Source: Roseovarius aestuariivivens
GTDB taxonomy: Bacteria > Pseudomonadota > Alphaproteobacteria > Rhodobacterales > Rhodobacteraceae
Assembly: GCF_004761875.1 (NCBI RefSeq)
Contig: NZ_SJEY01000001.1
Span: forward strand, 620,001-684,000
Direction of reading: 5' to 3'
DNA length: 64,000 nt
In this document: in pieces, positions 16,379 through 25,144 of the stretch
How positions within the stretch are numbered: position 1 is the first letter of the stretch
How the letters are laid out: each line of letters begins with the position of its first letter
Notes under the pieces: model-generated
Database searches by the model: none
Told to the model about the DNA's origin: nothing
Seen by the model: the letters and a program-made list of their open reading frames with translations, nothing else
Program-made: the position numbers and the translations under genes

Positions 16379-19129
16379 ATGAACAAACATTCCCCTGACA
16401 GAAAAATGGCGTCGATCCGGGATTATTATAGCGCGACCCAACTCAGGGCCGACCGCTGGAGCGCCTTGCGCGAGGCAGCAGAGGGCATGTTGCTGCACGG
16501 TCACGAAACCCGCAAACGCAAGAAACTCATGGAAACAGCGGATGAGCTGTTCGAAGCGCTTGCCCCGATCGAGACCTACTGGGCGTTTCCGGGCGGCGCG
16601 GCTTTCGACCACCTGCGTCGGTTATTCCAAAATGGAAATGTCGAGGACTTGTCGATTTCCGTACGCCGGATCGCCCGTGCGCTTGCGTCGGGCGCCTATC
16701 GCCGCCGGAAGATCCCGCTCGGTTCGGACGAGATCGACAATGAGGATTACGAGGATGAGGCCGCCCTGGCGCCAGAGGCGCGCGCCCTCGGGCGGCCCTA
16801 CTTCGAGGTTCTGATCGTCGATGACGTGAACGAGCATCAGGAACGCTTCCTGCGTCAAAGCCTGCAGCGCATGCGCCGGACAGAAGATAGTTTCATCTAC
16901 GAGCCGGTGATCGTGCCCTCACTTGAGGATGCGCTCATCGCAATCCTGTTCAACCACAATGTTCAGGCCGTGGTGGTGCGCCCGGGCCTCACGCTCAAGT
17001 CGCGAAACGAACTGCCGCTGATCACCCAATACTTGGCTCATCTGGGCGACAACGCCGATGTGGAATCGATCGAGCCGCATGACTACGGCCCCGAGACCTG
17101 CCGCCTGATTGCCAAGATCCGCCCCGAGCTTGACGCCTATCTTGTGACCGACCGCTCGGCAGAGGATATCGCAGGCCGTGATCTGGGAAGGTGCCGGCGC
17201 GTCTTTTACAACCAGGAAGATTTCCTCGAACTGCACCTCAACATCCTGCGCGGTGTGCAGAGGCGCTATAAGACGCCATTCTTCTCGGCTCTGGTGGAAT
17301 ATTCCAAGCAGCCCACGGGTGTCTTCCATGCCATGCCGATCAGCCGGGGCAAGTCGATCAGCCGATCGCACTGGATCCAGGATATGGGCGCGTTCTACGG
17401 GCCAAACATCTTCCTGGCTGAAACCTCGGCCACTTCAGGTGGTCTCGACAGCCTGCTGGAGCCGCGCGGCCCCATCAAGGAAGCGCAGGACATGGCGGCG
17501 CGGGCGTTCGGGTCAAAGCACACGTTCTTTGCCACCAACGGCACCTCGACCTGCAACAAGATCGTCGTGCAATCCGTTGTTAAACCGGGCGATATCGTGC
17601 TGGTCGATCGCGACTGCCATAAATCTCACCATTACGGCATGGTTCTGGCCGGGGCGCAGGTCTGTTACATGGACAGCTACCCGTTGCATGAATACTCCAT
17701 GTATGGCGCCGTGCCGCTCAAAGAGATCAAGCATACGCTTCTGAAACTCAAGGCAGCGGGTAAACTCGACAAGGTGCGCATGGTGCTTCTGACCAACTGC
17801 ACTTTTGACGGGCTGGTCTACAATGTCCGGCGCGTGATGGAAGAATGCCTCGCCATCAAGAAGGACCTGATCTTTCTCTGGGACGAAGCGTGGTTTGCGT
17901 TTGCCGCCTTTGGCCCGACCTATCGCCAGCGCACCGCGATGAGCGTGGCCAACACGTTGCGCGAGACGCTACGCACGCCCGAGGCGATCGAGGCTTGGGA
18001 AACCCAGCAGGCCGAATTAAAGGACGCGGACGAAGAAACGCTGCTCAACACTCAGCTTGTTCCCCCGCCCGATGCGCGGGTGCGCGTTTATTCCACGCAA
18101 TCCACGCACAAGACGCTGACGTCTCTGCGGCAGGGCTCGATGATCCATGTCAACGACCAGGACTTTAAAGGAGAGGTTGAGCAGGCCTTTCACGAAGCCT
18201 ACATGACGCATACCTCAACTTCGCCGAACTACCAGATCATCGCGTCGCTCGACGTGGGTCGCCGTCAGGTGGAACTGGAAGGGTTCGAGTTCGTTCAACG
18301 GCAGGTCGAAAGCGCGATGTCCATTCGCCGCGCAGTCGCCTCGCACCCTCTCCTGCAGAAGTACTTCAAGGTTCTGACTGCGGGCGACATGATCCCCGAG
18401 GAGTACCGCGAAAGTGGGATAGAAGCCTATTACGACCCCAAACATGGCTGGGTCGATACCTGGAAAATCTGGAACTCCGACGAGTTCGTGCTCGATCCCA
18501 CCCGCATTACGCTCGCCGTAGGCGGCACCGGTTGGGACGGGGACACGTTCAAGACCAAGATCCTGATGGACAAATACGGGATCCAGATCAACAAAACCTC
18601 GCGTAACACCGTGCTCTTCATGACCAATATCGGCACGACGCGGTCATCGGTGGCGTATCTCATCGAGGTTCTGGTCGAGATCGCGAACGAGCTGGACGAC
18701 CTGTTGGACGACGCCTCGAAGATGGAACGGCGCTCGTTCGAAAACCGGGTGAAGGGGCTGGTGGAACACCTTCCGCCTCTGCCCGATTTCAGCCGGTTCC
18801 ACGATGCCTTCCGCACCGATAACAAAACCGCGGAGGGAGACATCCGGTCGGCGTTCTTCCTCGCCTACGATGAAGACAACTGCGATTACATCAACCTCGA
18901 TCAGGCTCTCGTCAAGCGGCTAGAGGACGGAGAGGAGCTGGTGTCGACCAGCTTTATCATTCCTTACCCGCCAGGCTTTCCGATCCTCGTGCCCGGACAG
19001 GTCATCAGCCACGAGATCATCTCATTCATGCTGGCGCTCGATGTAAGCGAAATTCACGGATACCGGCCCGATCTGGGCCTGAGCGTTTTCACCAAGGACG
19101 CGCTCGCGTCGGTCAAGAAAAAGTCGTAG
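16379..19129 (+). CDS. Orn/Lys/Arg decarboxylase family PLP enzyme (large, 916 aa)
   Basis: 916-residue fold-type I PLP enzyme of the Orn/Lys/Arg decarboxylase group. Residues 1-300 form a head with a receiver-like wing block (FEVLIVDDVNEHQERFLRQ). The PLP domain has SGGLDSLLEPRGPIKEAQ, FATNGTSTCNKIVVQ, DRDCHKSHHYG, FLWDEAWFAF (ring aspartate) and STQSTHKTLTSLRQGSMIH with the Schiff-base lysine K578. The C-terminal domain has PYPPGFPILVPGQ, typical of the family. It is about 150-200 residues longer than E. coli inducible decarboxylases because of the N-terminal region. It probably decarboxylates a basic or related amino acid to an amine, but family members with other reactions exist. GGAGGAACGG precedes ATG. 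Confidence 0.9.
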   Translation: MNKHSPDRKMASIRDYYSATQLRADRWSALREAAEGMLLHGHETRKRKKLMETADELFEALAPIETYWAFPGGAAFDHLRRLFQNGNVEDLSISVRRIARALASGAYRRRKIPLGSDEIDNEDYEDEAALAPEARALGRPYFEVLIVDDVNEHQERFLRQSLQRMRRTEDSFIYEPVIVPSLEDALIAILFNHNVQAVVVRPGLTLKSRNELPLITQYLAHLGDNADVESIEPHDYGPETCRLIAKIRPELDAYLVTDRSAEDIAGRDLGRCRRVFYNQEDFLELHLNILRGVQRRYKTPFFSALVEYSKQPTGVFHAMPISRGKSISRSHWIQDMGAFYGPNIFLAETSATSGGLDSLLEPRGPIKEAQDMAARAFGSKHTFFATNGTSTCNKIVVQSVVKPGDIVLVDRDCHKSHHYGMVLAGAQVCYMDSYPLHEYSMYGAVPLKEIKHTLLKLKAAGKLDKVRMVLLTNCTFDGLVYNVRRVMEECLAIKKDLIFLWDEAWFAFAAFGPTYRQRTAMSVANTLRETLRTPEAIEAWETQQAELKDADEETLLNTQLVPPPDARVRVYSTQSTHKTLTSLRQGSMIHVNDQDFKGEVEQAFHEAYMTHTSTSPNYQIIASLDVGRRQVELEGFEFVQRQVESAMSIRRAVASHPLLQKYFKVLTAGDMIPEEYRESGIEAYYDPKHGWVDTWKIWNSDEFVLDPTRITLAVGGTGWDGDTFKTKILMDKYGIQINKTSRNTVLFMTNIGTTRSSVAYLIEVLVEIANELDDLLDDASKMERRSFENRVKGLVEHLPPLPDFSRFHDAFRTDNKTAEGDIRSAFFLAYDEDNCDYINLDQALVKRLEDGEELVSTSFIIPYPPGFPILVPGQVISHEIISFMLALDVSEIHGYRPDLGLSVFTKDALASVKKKS

Positions 19130-19143
19130 AAAGGGACAGTTAC

Positions 19144-20595
19144 ATGCCTAAGAAGACACTGAGCAATATCTCGGAGATACGCCGGTATTTCCACACGAAC
19201 CCTGACCCGATCTATTTCGTCTCGGCCACGAATTTCAATCTTTTGGGTCTCGACGAGTGGGTGAAGAATTTCAAGTACATCTGCTACATGGATTGCTTTG
19301 ACGGGCGTCATCCGAATGTGCTGTGCCCTTCGGAGATGCCGCATGACGAGTTCCAGTCGATCGAGGACATCAACAACTACCTTCTGCAGCACAAGGAAGT
19401 TGTCGATTACGTCAAAGCGCGTGGCGGAAAACCCAAGTTCGTGTTCCTGATGTTCGACGAAAAGACCGAAAAGCTGGTCAAGGAACTGGGAGGCGAGGTC
19501 TGGTTCCCGAAGGCCAAACTGCGCACCGCGATGGACAACAAGATCGAGACCGTGCGCGTGGGCAATAAGGCCGGCGTGCCGTCGGTGCCCAACGCGCTGT
19601 CGGAGGTGAAGGATTACGAGCACCTCAAGAAGATCTGCAAGGAAAACGACTTGGGCGACGATCTGGTGCTGCAGTCGGCCTTTGGCGACAGCGGTCATAC
19701 CACCTTCTTCATCAATTCCGAGGCCGATTTCCGCAAGCACGAGCACGAGATCGTCGGCGAGGGCGAGATCAAGGTGATGAAGCGGATCAATTGCCGTGGC
19801 TCGGCGATCGAAGCCTGCGCCACCAGCCAAGGTACGATCGTCGGTCCGTTGATGACCGAGCTTGTGGGCTTCAAGGAACTAACCCCCTATCGCGGGGGAT
19901 GGTGCGGGAATGAAATCTTTTCGACCGCATTTTCGCCCAAGCAACGCAACAAAGCGCGAGAGCTGACGTTCAAATTTGGTGAGCAGCTTCGCAAGGAAGG
20001 CTATCGCGGCTATTTCGAACTCGACTTCCTGATCGACAAGAAAAGCGACGATATCTGGCTGGGCGAGTTGAATCCCCGTATCACCGGCGCAAGCTCGATG
20101 ACCAACCACGCGGCCTTTGCACATGCCGACGCGCCGCTCTTCCTTTTCCACCTGCTGGAATTCTCGAAAAAGCAATTCAAGCTGGATGTCGAAGAACTCA
20201 ACGCTCGCTGGTCTGATCCCGATATGATCGACAGCTGGTCGCAGATGGTGATCAAGCACACGCAGGACAGTGTCGACATCATCACGCATGCGCCCCAGAC
20301 AGGTATCTACAAAATGACGCCGGATGGGCATGTGATCTTTGACCGCTTCGATTATCACCGCCGCGCGGTGGAGACCGAGGACGAGGCCTTCTTCCTGCGC
20401 ATTTCAAATGTCGGCGATTACCGCTACGAAGGGGCCGATCTTGGCATTCTGGTGACGCGTGGGCGCTCGATGACCAAGAGTTTCCAGCTGACGGCGAAAT
20501 CGAAGCGTTGGATCGACGGGATCAAGCAGGCTTTCTCGGCACGGCCGCTGCCCTCGGCAACCTCCTTGCAGGATCCGGCGTTTAAGATCATGTAG
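19144..20595 (+). CDS. ATP-grasp domain protein (biotin-carboxylase-like ligase)
   Basis: 483 residues. N-terminal pre-ATP-grasp fold (YFVSATNFNLLGLDEWVKNF), then the ATP-grasp core: DNKIETVRVGNKAGVPSVPNA, DDLVLQSAFGDSGHTTFFI (glycine-rich loop), EIKVMKRINCRGSAIEACAT and YFELDFLIDKKSDDIWLGELNPRITGASSMTN, with the metal-binding E and N. ATP-grasp enzymes join a carboxylate to an amine or other nucleophile through an acyl phosphate. No biotin carrier or carboxyltransferase is near, so a true biotin carboxylase role is unlikely. It lies 14 bases after the decarboxylase and six before the C45 gene, a tight operon. Confidence 0.88.
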   Translation: MPKKTLSNISEIRRYFHTNPDPIYFVSATNFNLLGLDEWVKNFKYICYMDCFDGRHPNVLCPSEMPHDEFQSIEDINNYLLQHKEVVDYVKARGGKPKFVFLMFDEKTEKLVKELGGEVWFPKAKLRTAMDNKIETVRVGNKAGVPSVPNALSEVKDYEHLKKICKENDLGDDLVLQSAFGDSGHTTFFINSEADFRKHEHEIVGEGEIKVMKRINCRGSAIEACATSQGTIVGPLMTELVGFKELTPYRGGWCGNEIFSTAFSPKQRNKARELTFKFGEQLRKEGYRGYFELDFLIDKKSDDIWLGELNPRITGASSMTNHAAFAHADAPLFLFHLLEFSKKQFKLDVEELNARWSDPDMIDSWSQMVIKHTQDSVDIITHAPQTGIYKMTPDGHVIFDRFDYHRRAVETEDEAFFLRISNVGDYRYEGADLGILVTRGRSMTKSFQLTAKSKRWIDGIKQAFSARPLPSATSLQDPAFKIM

Positions 20596-20601
20596 GGTCT
20601 T

Positions 20602-21591
20602 ATGACCCTCGTCTATCGTGCGATCACAGAAGATACGCCTGGCCCGAAATGGGCCAGGCTCTTTGCCGGGTATCGCAAGGCCTACATGTCCTGGTGGAAG
20701 CGCGAGGGCCTGACCGGGCGGCCCACCTATCTCGAATGCCGCCGCGCCTTGCGCAAGCATATGCCGGAACTCGTTCCGCTTTACGAAGAGCTCTGCGACC
20801 TGGCCGGCGGCGGCGACAGCGAGGCAAGGTTCCTTAGCTTCTATTGCCCGCCCAAGTACCTTTCTGGCTGCAGTCAAGCGATCTGGCCGGGCACCGAGCC
20901 GCTTTTGGTGCGTAACTATGACTACAATCCAAAGGCGGTCGACGCGATCCTGCTCAAGACGCGGTGGCAGGGGCGTGGTGTGATCGGCACATCGGACGGT
21001 CTGTTCGGGCTGGTCGACGGTATGAACGACGCAGGCCTGGTGGCATCGCTGACCTTTGGAGGACGCCGCGCAGTGGGCGAAGGGTTCGGCGTACCGCTCA
21101 TCCTGCGCTATGTTCTGCAAACCTGTACGACCGTCGATGAGGCGCGCGAGGTGCTAACTCGCGTGCCCTGCCACATGAGCTATAATGTTACGGTGCTGGA
21201 TGCCGCGCGCAATTTCTTCACTGTGTATCTGGCCCCCGACCGGCCGGCGGTCGTGACCCACGCCGCCGTCGCCACGAACCACCAGGACCGTGTGGAATGG
21301 AAAAGCCACGCGCGCCTGACCGCCACGGTCGAGCGTGAACGCTACTTGCTGCAGCGGCTCACCTTGCACCCGGAAACGCAGGAAAAGTTCATTCGCTCCT
21401 TTCTGCAGCCGCCGCTGTATTCGCTGGCTTTCGATCAAGGCTTCGGGACGCTGTTCACCGCCGCCTATCGGCCGAAATCAGGTGTTGTCGAAATGCTTTG
21501 GCCCAACAGCCGCTGGGTGAAATCTTTTGAGAATTTTGAAGAGGATCAGGTGACCATCGCGTTCCCGCGGCCGGCTTTCGGCACGCCCTGA
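20602..21591 (+). CDS. C45-family peptidase / acyl-CoA:6-APA acyltransferase-like Ntn hydrolase
   Basis: 329-residue N-terminal-nucleophile hydrolase of the C45 (isopenicillin N acyltransferase) family. The predicted nucleophile is C90 in YLSGCSQAIW, preceded by Gly as in the self-processing site of the fungal enzyme. It is followed by VRNYDYNP, GLFGLVDGMNDAGLVASLTFGG and the late TNHQD block. Known relatives cleave themselves before the Cys and then exchange or hydrolyse acyl groups on amines. An 89-residue propeptide is longer than a signal peptide and has no hydrophobic core, so the enzyme is probably cytoplasmic. It is the last gene of the set; the opposite-strand neighbour is convergent. 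Confidence 0.88.
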   Translation: MTLVYRAITEDTPGPKWARLFAGYRKAYMSWWKREGLTGRPTYLECRRALRKHMPELVPLYEELCDLAGGGDSEARFLSFYCPPKYLSGCSQAIWPGTEPLLVRNYDYNPKAVDAILLKTRWQGRGVIGTSDGLFGLVDGMNDAGLVASLTFGGRRAVGEGFGVPLILRYVLQTCTTVDEAREVLTRVPCHMSYNVTVLDAARNFFTVYLAPDRPAVVTHAAVATNHQDRVEWKSHARLTATVERERYLLQRLTLHPETQEKFIRSFLQPPLYSLAFDQGFGTLFTAAYRPKSGVVEMLWPNSRWVKSFENFEEDQVTIAFPRPAFGTP

Positions 21592-21607
21592 TCTGGGGGC
21601 GCGACCA

Positions 21608-22411
21608 CTAAAGCCGGTTTGTCTGCCCAGATTTTCGATACTCGCGGATCAGCGCGCGCTTGGCCTTGGCCAATTCGTCATCGGTCAGGTTGGAGCGATT
21701 GAGTTTCAGCAACTCTTGGGCGCCCGCTTGCGGTTGCACATTGTGTGGTCGAACCGGAGCCAGGTTGTCGTGTTCGACGCCAAGAAGATCGAGCGCCACG
21801 CCCATGGGGCCCAGCGGGTGCGCGGCGCAGTCTTCGATCCGGGTCGACGTGACGGCGGCAAGACCGGCCAGCGCGTCCCGCGTCAGCGCAACGAAGCTGT
21901 CAAGCCGGGATGCGCGATCGAGCTTGGTGGCGTGCGTGGCAAAATCCTCGCGCAGGCGAACCTGGCGAAGGTTCTGATAATAGGCACTTTTCTTCCAGCC
22001 TTCGGGGTCGCGCGTAGTGAACCAGACTGTCACCGGCACAGTGTCGCCGATCCGGTTGCGCAGCACGCCGACCGCGGCTTGTAACAGCGGCGCGGCGGCA
22101 TCGTATCCGCTTACCTTTTTGCGGCCCGGCAACTGGCCCAGTAGCGCCTCGGAGCTGAGCAGAAGGGGGCGTTCATTGGCGAGATCCACGCGGGTCAATG
22201 CATCGGCGAAAGCATTCGTGAACGCGGTGAGTACATCTTCGCGGGTATGCACGGAATACTTTCGCGCCAGCCGCGTCGCCTCGATTACGTCATCGGTGAG
22301 CATGACCGATAGCCGATCCTTCAACTGCGCGCTCTGCGATTGCAGATTGCGTTGCAGCGTGCTGGTCCCGGTCTTGTGAAATCCGGGATGGATCAGAACG
22401 TGGCGTGGCAT
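21608..22411 (-). CDS. Sulfotransferase-like P-loop protein
   Basis: 267 residues. The N-terminus HVLIHPGFHKTGTSTLQRNL is a PAPS-binding-type P-loop; LLLSSEALLGQLPG and VTVWFTTRDPEGWKKSAYYQNL correspond to the middle block and the 3'-phosphate motif. The C-terminal part is Leu/Lys-rich without a clear GxxGxWK. ATG 22411 is chosen because of AAGGA upstream; a longer frame from GTG 22465 lacks support. It is not closely similar to the tandem pair at 4938-6630. Substrate unknown; it may modify surface glycans or lipids. Confidence 0.78.
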   Translation of the reverse strand: MPRHVLIHPGFHKTGTSTLQRNLQSQSAQLKDRLSVMLTDDVIEATRLARKYSVHTREDVLTAFTNAFADALTRVDLANERPLLLSSEALLGQLPGRKKVSGYDAAAPLLQAAVGVLRNRIGDTVPVTVWFTTRDPEGWKKSAYYQNLRQVRLREDFATHATKLDRASRLDSFVALTRDALAGLAAVTSTRIEDCAAHPLGPMGVALDLLGVEHDNLAPVRPHNVQPQAGAQELLKLNRSNLTDDELAKAKRALIREYRKSGQTNRL

Positions 22412-22637
22412 CCAGTCCTTCGCACTCTTGTACCGAAACCCATGCCGGGCGGGTTCCGACGTCACTTTTCGTTGTTAGCCAGAGAAATGGGGCGCGCTCA
22501 AGACCATTCTGGTGCCAAGGCGGGGCGGACCAAGGAGAAAAACCCGCAGTGTCATGTGACAAGGCTCCGCTTCTAAGAAGACGCGGGCTTTTGAGCGTGC
22601 TAAAGCGCGGAGACTGAAAAGCGAGACGACCTTTGCA

Positions 22638-23810
22638 ATGAAGACAGTAACGATACTCGGCGCGACCGGTTCGATCGGACAGAACACCATCGACCTGATT
22701 GCGCGGCGGCCCGAGACCTTTCGCGTTGTGGCGCTGACCGGGGGGCGCAATATCGCGCAACTGGCGGAGGATGCGATCCGGCTTCGGGCGGAGATCGCGG
22801 TGACCGGGTTCGAGGCGGGGCTGGAGGAGCTGCGGGATCGGCTGTCAGGCTCTGGCGTCGAGGCGGCGGCGGGGCAGGCGGCGCTGAACGAGGCGGCGGC
22901 ACGGCCGGTGGATTGGGTGATGTCCGCCATCGTTGGGTTCGCCGGGCTGGAGCCCGGGCTGAGTGCGCTGCGGCCCGGTACCACGCTGGCGCTGGCCAAC
23001 AAGGAAAGCCTGGTCTGTGCGGGCGCGCTTTTGATGGGAGAGGCGCAGGCCCAGGGGGCCACGATTCTGCCGGTAGATTCGGAACATTCCGCGGTTTTTC
23101 AAGCACTTGTGGGTGAGGACATGGAGGCGGTGGAACGGATCGTGATCACCGCGTCCGGGGGGGCATTCCGCGACTGGCCCGAGGACAGGCTGGCCGGCGC
23201 GACGCTGGCCGAGGCGTCCTCGCACCCCAATTGGGACATGGGTCAGCGCATCACGATCGACTCTGCAAGCCTCTTTAACAAGGCGATGGAACTTATTGAA
23301 ACAAGGGAATTTTTCCGCGTCTCACCGGAGCAGATCGAGGTGGTGATCCACCCCGAGTCGCTGATCCATGCGCTGGTGGGCTTTCGCGACGGAGCGCTGA
23401 TGGCGCATGTGGGGCCGCCCGATATGCGCCATGCGATCGGCTATGCGCTCAACTGGCCGGAAAGAAACGACCTGCCGGTCGAGCGCTTAGACCTTGTAAA
23501 GATTGGACAAATGACCTTTCGTAATGCCGACCAGGCACGTCATCCGGCGCTGCGTCTGGCGCGCGAGGTCATGGAGGCGGGCGGTCTTTCGGGGGCGGTG
23601 TTCAACGCGGCGAAGGAAAGCGCGCTGGACGGGTTCATCGCGGGCCGGATCGGGTTTCTCGACATGGCGCAGGTGGTGGAAGAGGTGCTGAACCGGCTTT
23701 CCGGAGACGCGACGGGGCCGGGCGCGATGACGCTGGACGCGGTGCGCGAGATCGACGCGCGGGCCCGGACGCAGGCGGATGCGGTCATGACAGGTTTCGC
23801 CGCGCGCTAG
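22638..23810 (+). CDS. dxr: 1-deoxy-D-xylulose 5-phosphate reductoisomerase
   Basis: 390 residues, normal length. DXR (IspC) converts 1-deoxyxylulose 5-phosphate to 2-C-methylerythritol 4-phosphate with NADPH, the first committed step of the MEP isoprenoid pathway. Seen: NADPH loop TILGATGSIGQNTIDLI at the N-terminus, ALANKESLVCAGALL, the metal and substrate site LPVDSEHSAVFQAL, SHPNWDMGQRITIDSASLFNKAMELIE with the flexible loop, and the C-terminal helical domain. The gene stands alone rather than in the common uppS-cdsA-dxr-rseP arrangement, so a second dxr elsewhere is possible. A hairpin with a T-run overlaps the stop. Confidence 0.96.
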   Translation: MKTVTILGATGSIGQNTIDLIARRPETFRVVALTGGRNIAQLAEDAIRLRAEIAVTGFEAGLEELRDRLSGSGVEAAAGQAALNEAAARPVDWVMSAIVGFAGLEPGLSALRPGTTLALANKESLVCAGALLMGEAQAQGATILPVDSEHSAVFQALVGEDMEAVERIVITASGGAFRDWPEDRLAGATLAEASSHPNWDMGQRITIDSASLFNKAMELIETREFFRVSPEQIEVVIHPESLIHALVGFRDGALMAHVGPPDMRHAIGYALNWPERNDLPVERLDLVKIGQMTFRNADQARHPALRLAREVMEAGGLSGAVFNAAKESALDGFIAGRIGFLDMAQVVEEVLNRLSGDATGPGAMTLDAVREIDARARTQADAVMTGFAAR

Positions 23811-23828
23811 GACCGCGCGGGCGTTTTT
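23800..23828 (+). terminator. Probable rho-independent terminator overlapping the dxr stop
   Basis: A 7-bp stem (CCGCGCG with CGCGCGG) is followed by GCG and TTTTT. The 5' arm is in the last codons of dxr. The T-run is shared with the GTACAA repeat block that starts at 23826. Confidence 0.5.
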
Positions 23829-23878
23829 GTACAAATCGTACAAGGTGCAAGAGGGCCTTTGTGCATTTTGTACAAACT
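23826..23878. repeat. GTACAA inverted-repeat block between dxr and phnM
   Basis: Two arms of about 20 bases: TTGTACAAATCGTACAAGG on the left and, read from the other strand, TTGTACAAAATGCACAAAGG on the right. Each arm contains a TTTGTACAAA palindrome plus a second, weaker copy (CGTACAAGG, TTTGTGCA). The block lies between two convergent genes, where promoters are not expected. Confidence 0.6.
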
Positions 23879-23951
23879 TCGGCGGGCGGTTTTCGGCGTT
23901 CCGCACCAGCTGCGCCGGCCGTCACGGGCGTCGCGCGCCCATGTAAGGATT

Positions 23952-25094
23952 TCACGCAACACGCGCGCCCCGGCACCAGACGCCGCGCACATGCGGCGCG
24001 TCGCCAAGCCGGCCCACGCGCACCAGATCGGCGCGCAGACCGGGCGCGAGTTGGCCCCGATCGGCGAGCCCGGTGACGCGCGCGGGCGTCGCCGTGACCG
24101 TGGCGATGGCGCGGGGCAGATCGTTCCAGACATCCGCGAGATGGAAGGCCGATAGGAGCAGCGCCGAAGGCACGTAATCGGACGAGATGATGTCGAGCAG
24201 GCCCGCACGTGCGAGATCAGCCGCAGAGACATTGCCCGAATGCGACCCGCCGCGCACGAGATTGGGCGCTCCCATCATCACCGCGATGCCCCGCGCGTGG
24301 CAGGCGCGGGCGGCGGCCTCGGTCGTGGGAAATTCGGCGAAGCCGACGCCATAGGCCTGCGAATGCGCGACTTGCGCTTCGGTGGTGTCGTCATGACTGG
24401 CCAGCACCGCGCCCAGCCGGGCGGCCTCGGCCACTGCGCCGGCCTCGTGCCGGGCCCCGTTGGCGGCCTGAAGCGCCTTCATCTCGGCCACATGGTCCGC
24501 GAATTCGGCCTTAGTCATATTGCGTTTTCTGGACACGTAGGTGCGCAGTTTTTCGAGATCGCGGAACTGCCGCTGGCCAGGCGTGTGATCCATCAGGCTG
24601 AGGATACCCACCCGGTCGGCGGGGACGAATTCGGCCAGTTCATCCAGCAGCGTTTCCGAGCAGGTTTCGGCGCGCAGATGCAGGAAATGGCTGATCTTGA
24701 GGGCGCCGCGCGCGCGCAGATCGAGGATTTCGCTGGCCAGCCGGCGCGCATAGGGCTTGTAGCGCGAATGATGCCCCGAGATGGAGCCGACGCGCAGCGC
24801 ATCGAAAACGGTGGTGATCCCGGTCGAGGCCAGTTCGCCGTCATGCGCCAGAAGCGCCGGCAGGTGGGGCCAGTCGACCGCCGGGCGCGGCTCGATATGG
24901 CGTTCGAGATTGTCGGTGTGCAATTCGACAAGGCCCGGGATCAGATAATCGCCGGCGCAGTCGATCGCCCCCGCCGGCACCGCGCCGTCCGGTTCGATCC
25001 GGGCGATGATCCCGTCCGCCACGTGGAGCGTGCCGGTCACGATCCGGTCGGGCAGGACCAGCCGGGCATTGGCAAGACAGAGCGCATTTGACAT
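23952..25094 (-). CDS. phnM: Alpha-D-ribose 1-methylphosphonate 5-triphosphate diphosphatase (PhnM)
   Basis: 380-residue amidohydrolase-fold metalloenzyme of the carbon-phosphorus lyase pathway; PhnM releases pyrophosphate from the ribose-methylphosphonate triphosphate. Motifs: PGLVELHTDNLERHIEPRP (metal HxD), DALRVGSISGHH, GILSLMDHTPGQRQF, LASHDDTTEAQV, MGAPNLVRGGSHSGN and SSDYVPSALL. It is divergent from the DUF1045 gene with 50 bases between the starts. No C-P lyase core genes (phnG-L) are in the window; phn genes may be split in this genome. Confidence 0.93.
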   Translation of the reverse strand: MSNALCLANARLVLPDRIVTGTLHVADGIIARIEPDGAVPAGAIDCAGDYLIPGLVELHTDNLERHIEPRPAVDWPHLPALLAHDGELASTGITTVFDALRVGSISGHHSRYKPYARRLASEILDLRARGALKISHFLHLRAETCSETLLDELAEFVPADRVGILSLMDHTPGQRQFRDLEKLRTYVSRKRNMTKAEFADHVAEMKALQAANGARHEAGAVAEAARLGAVLASHDDTTEAQVAHSQAYGVGFAEFPTTEAAARACHARGIAVMMGAPNLVRGGSHSGNVSAADLARAGLLDIISSDYVPSALLLSAFHLADVWNDLPRAIATVTATPARVTGLADRGQLAPGLRADLVRVGRLGDAPHVRGVWCRGARVA

Positions 25095-25144
25095 GGAGGT
25101 GTCACCGTTTTCGAGCGGGGTCCCGGGGTCAGAGAGGTCCAGTC

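Noticed and set aside
19144..20595. True biotin carboxylase
   Set aside because: No biotin carrier or carboxyltransferase gene nearby and the flanking genes point to amide chemistry.
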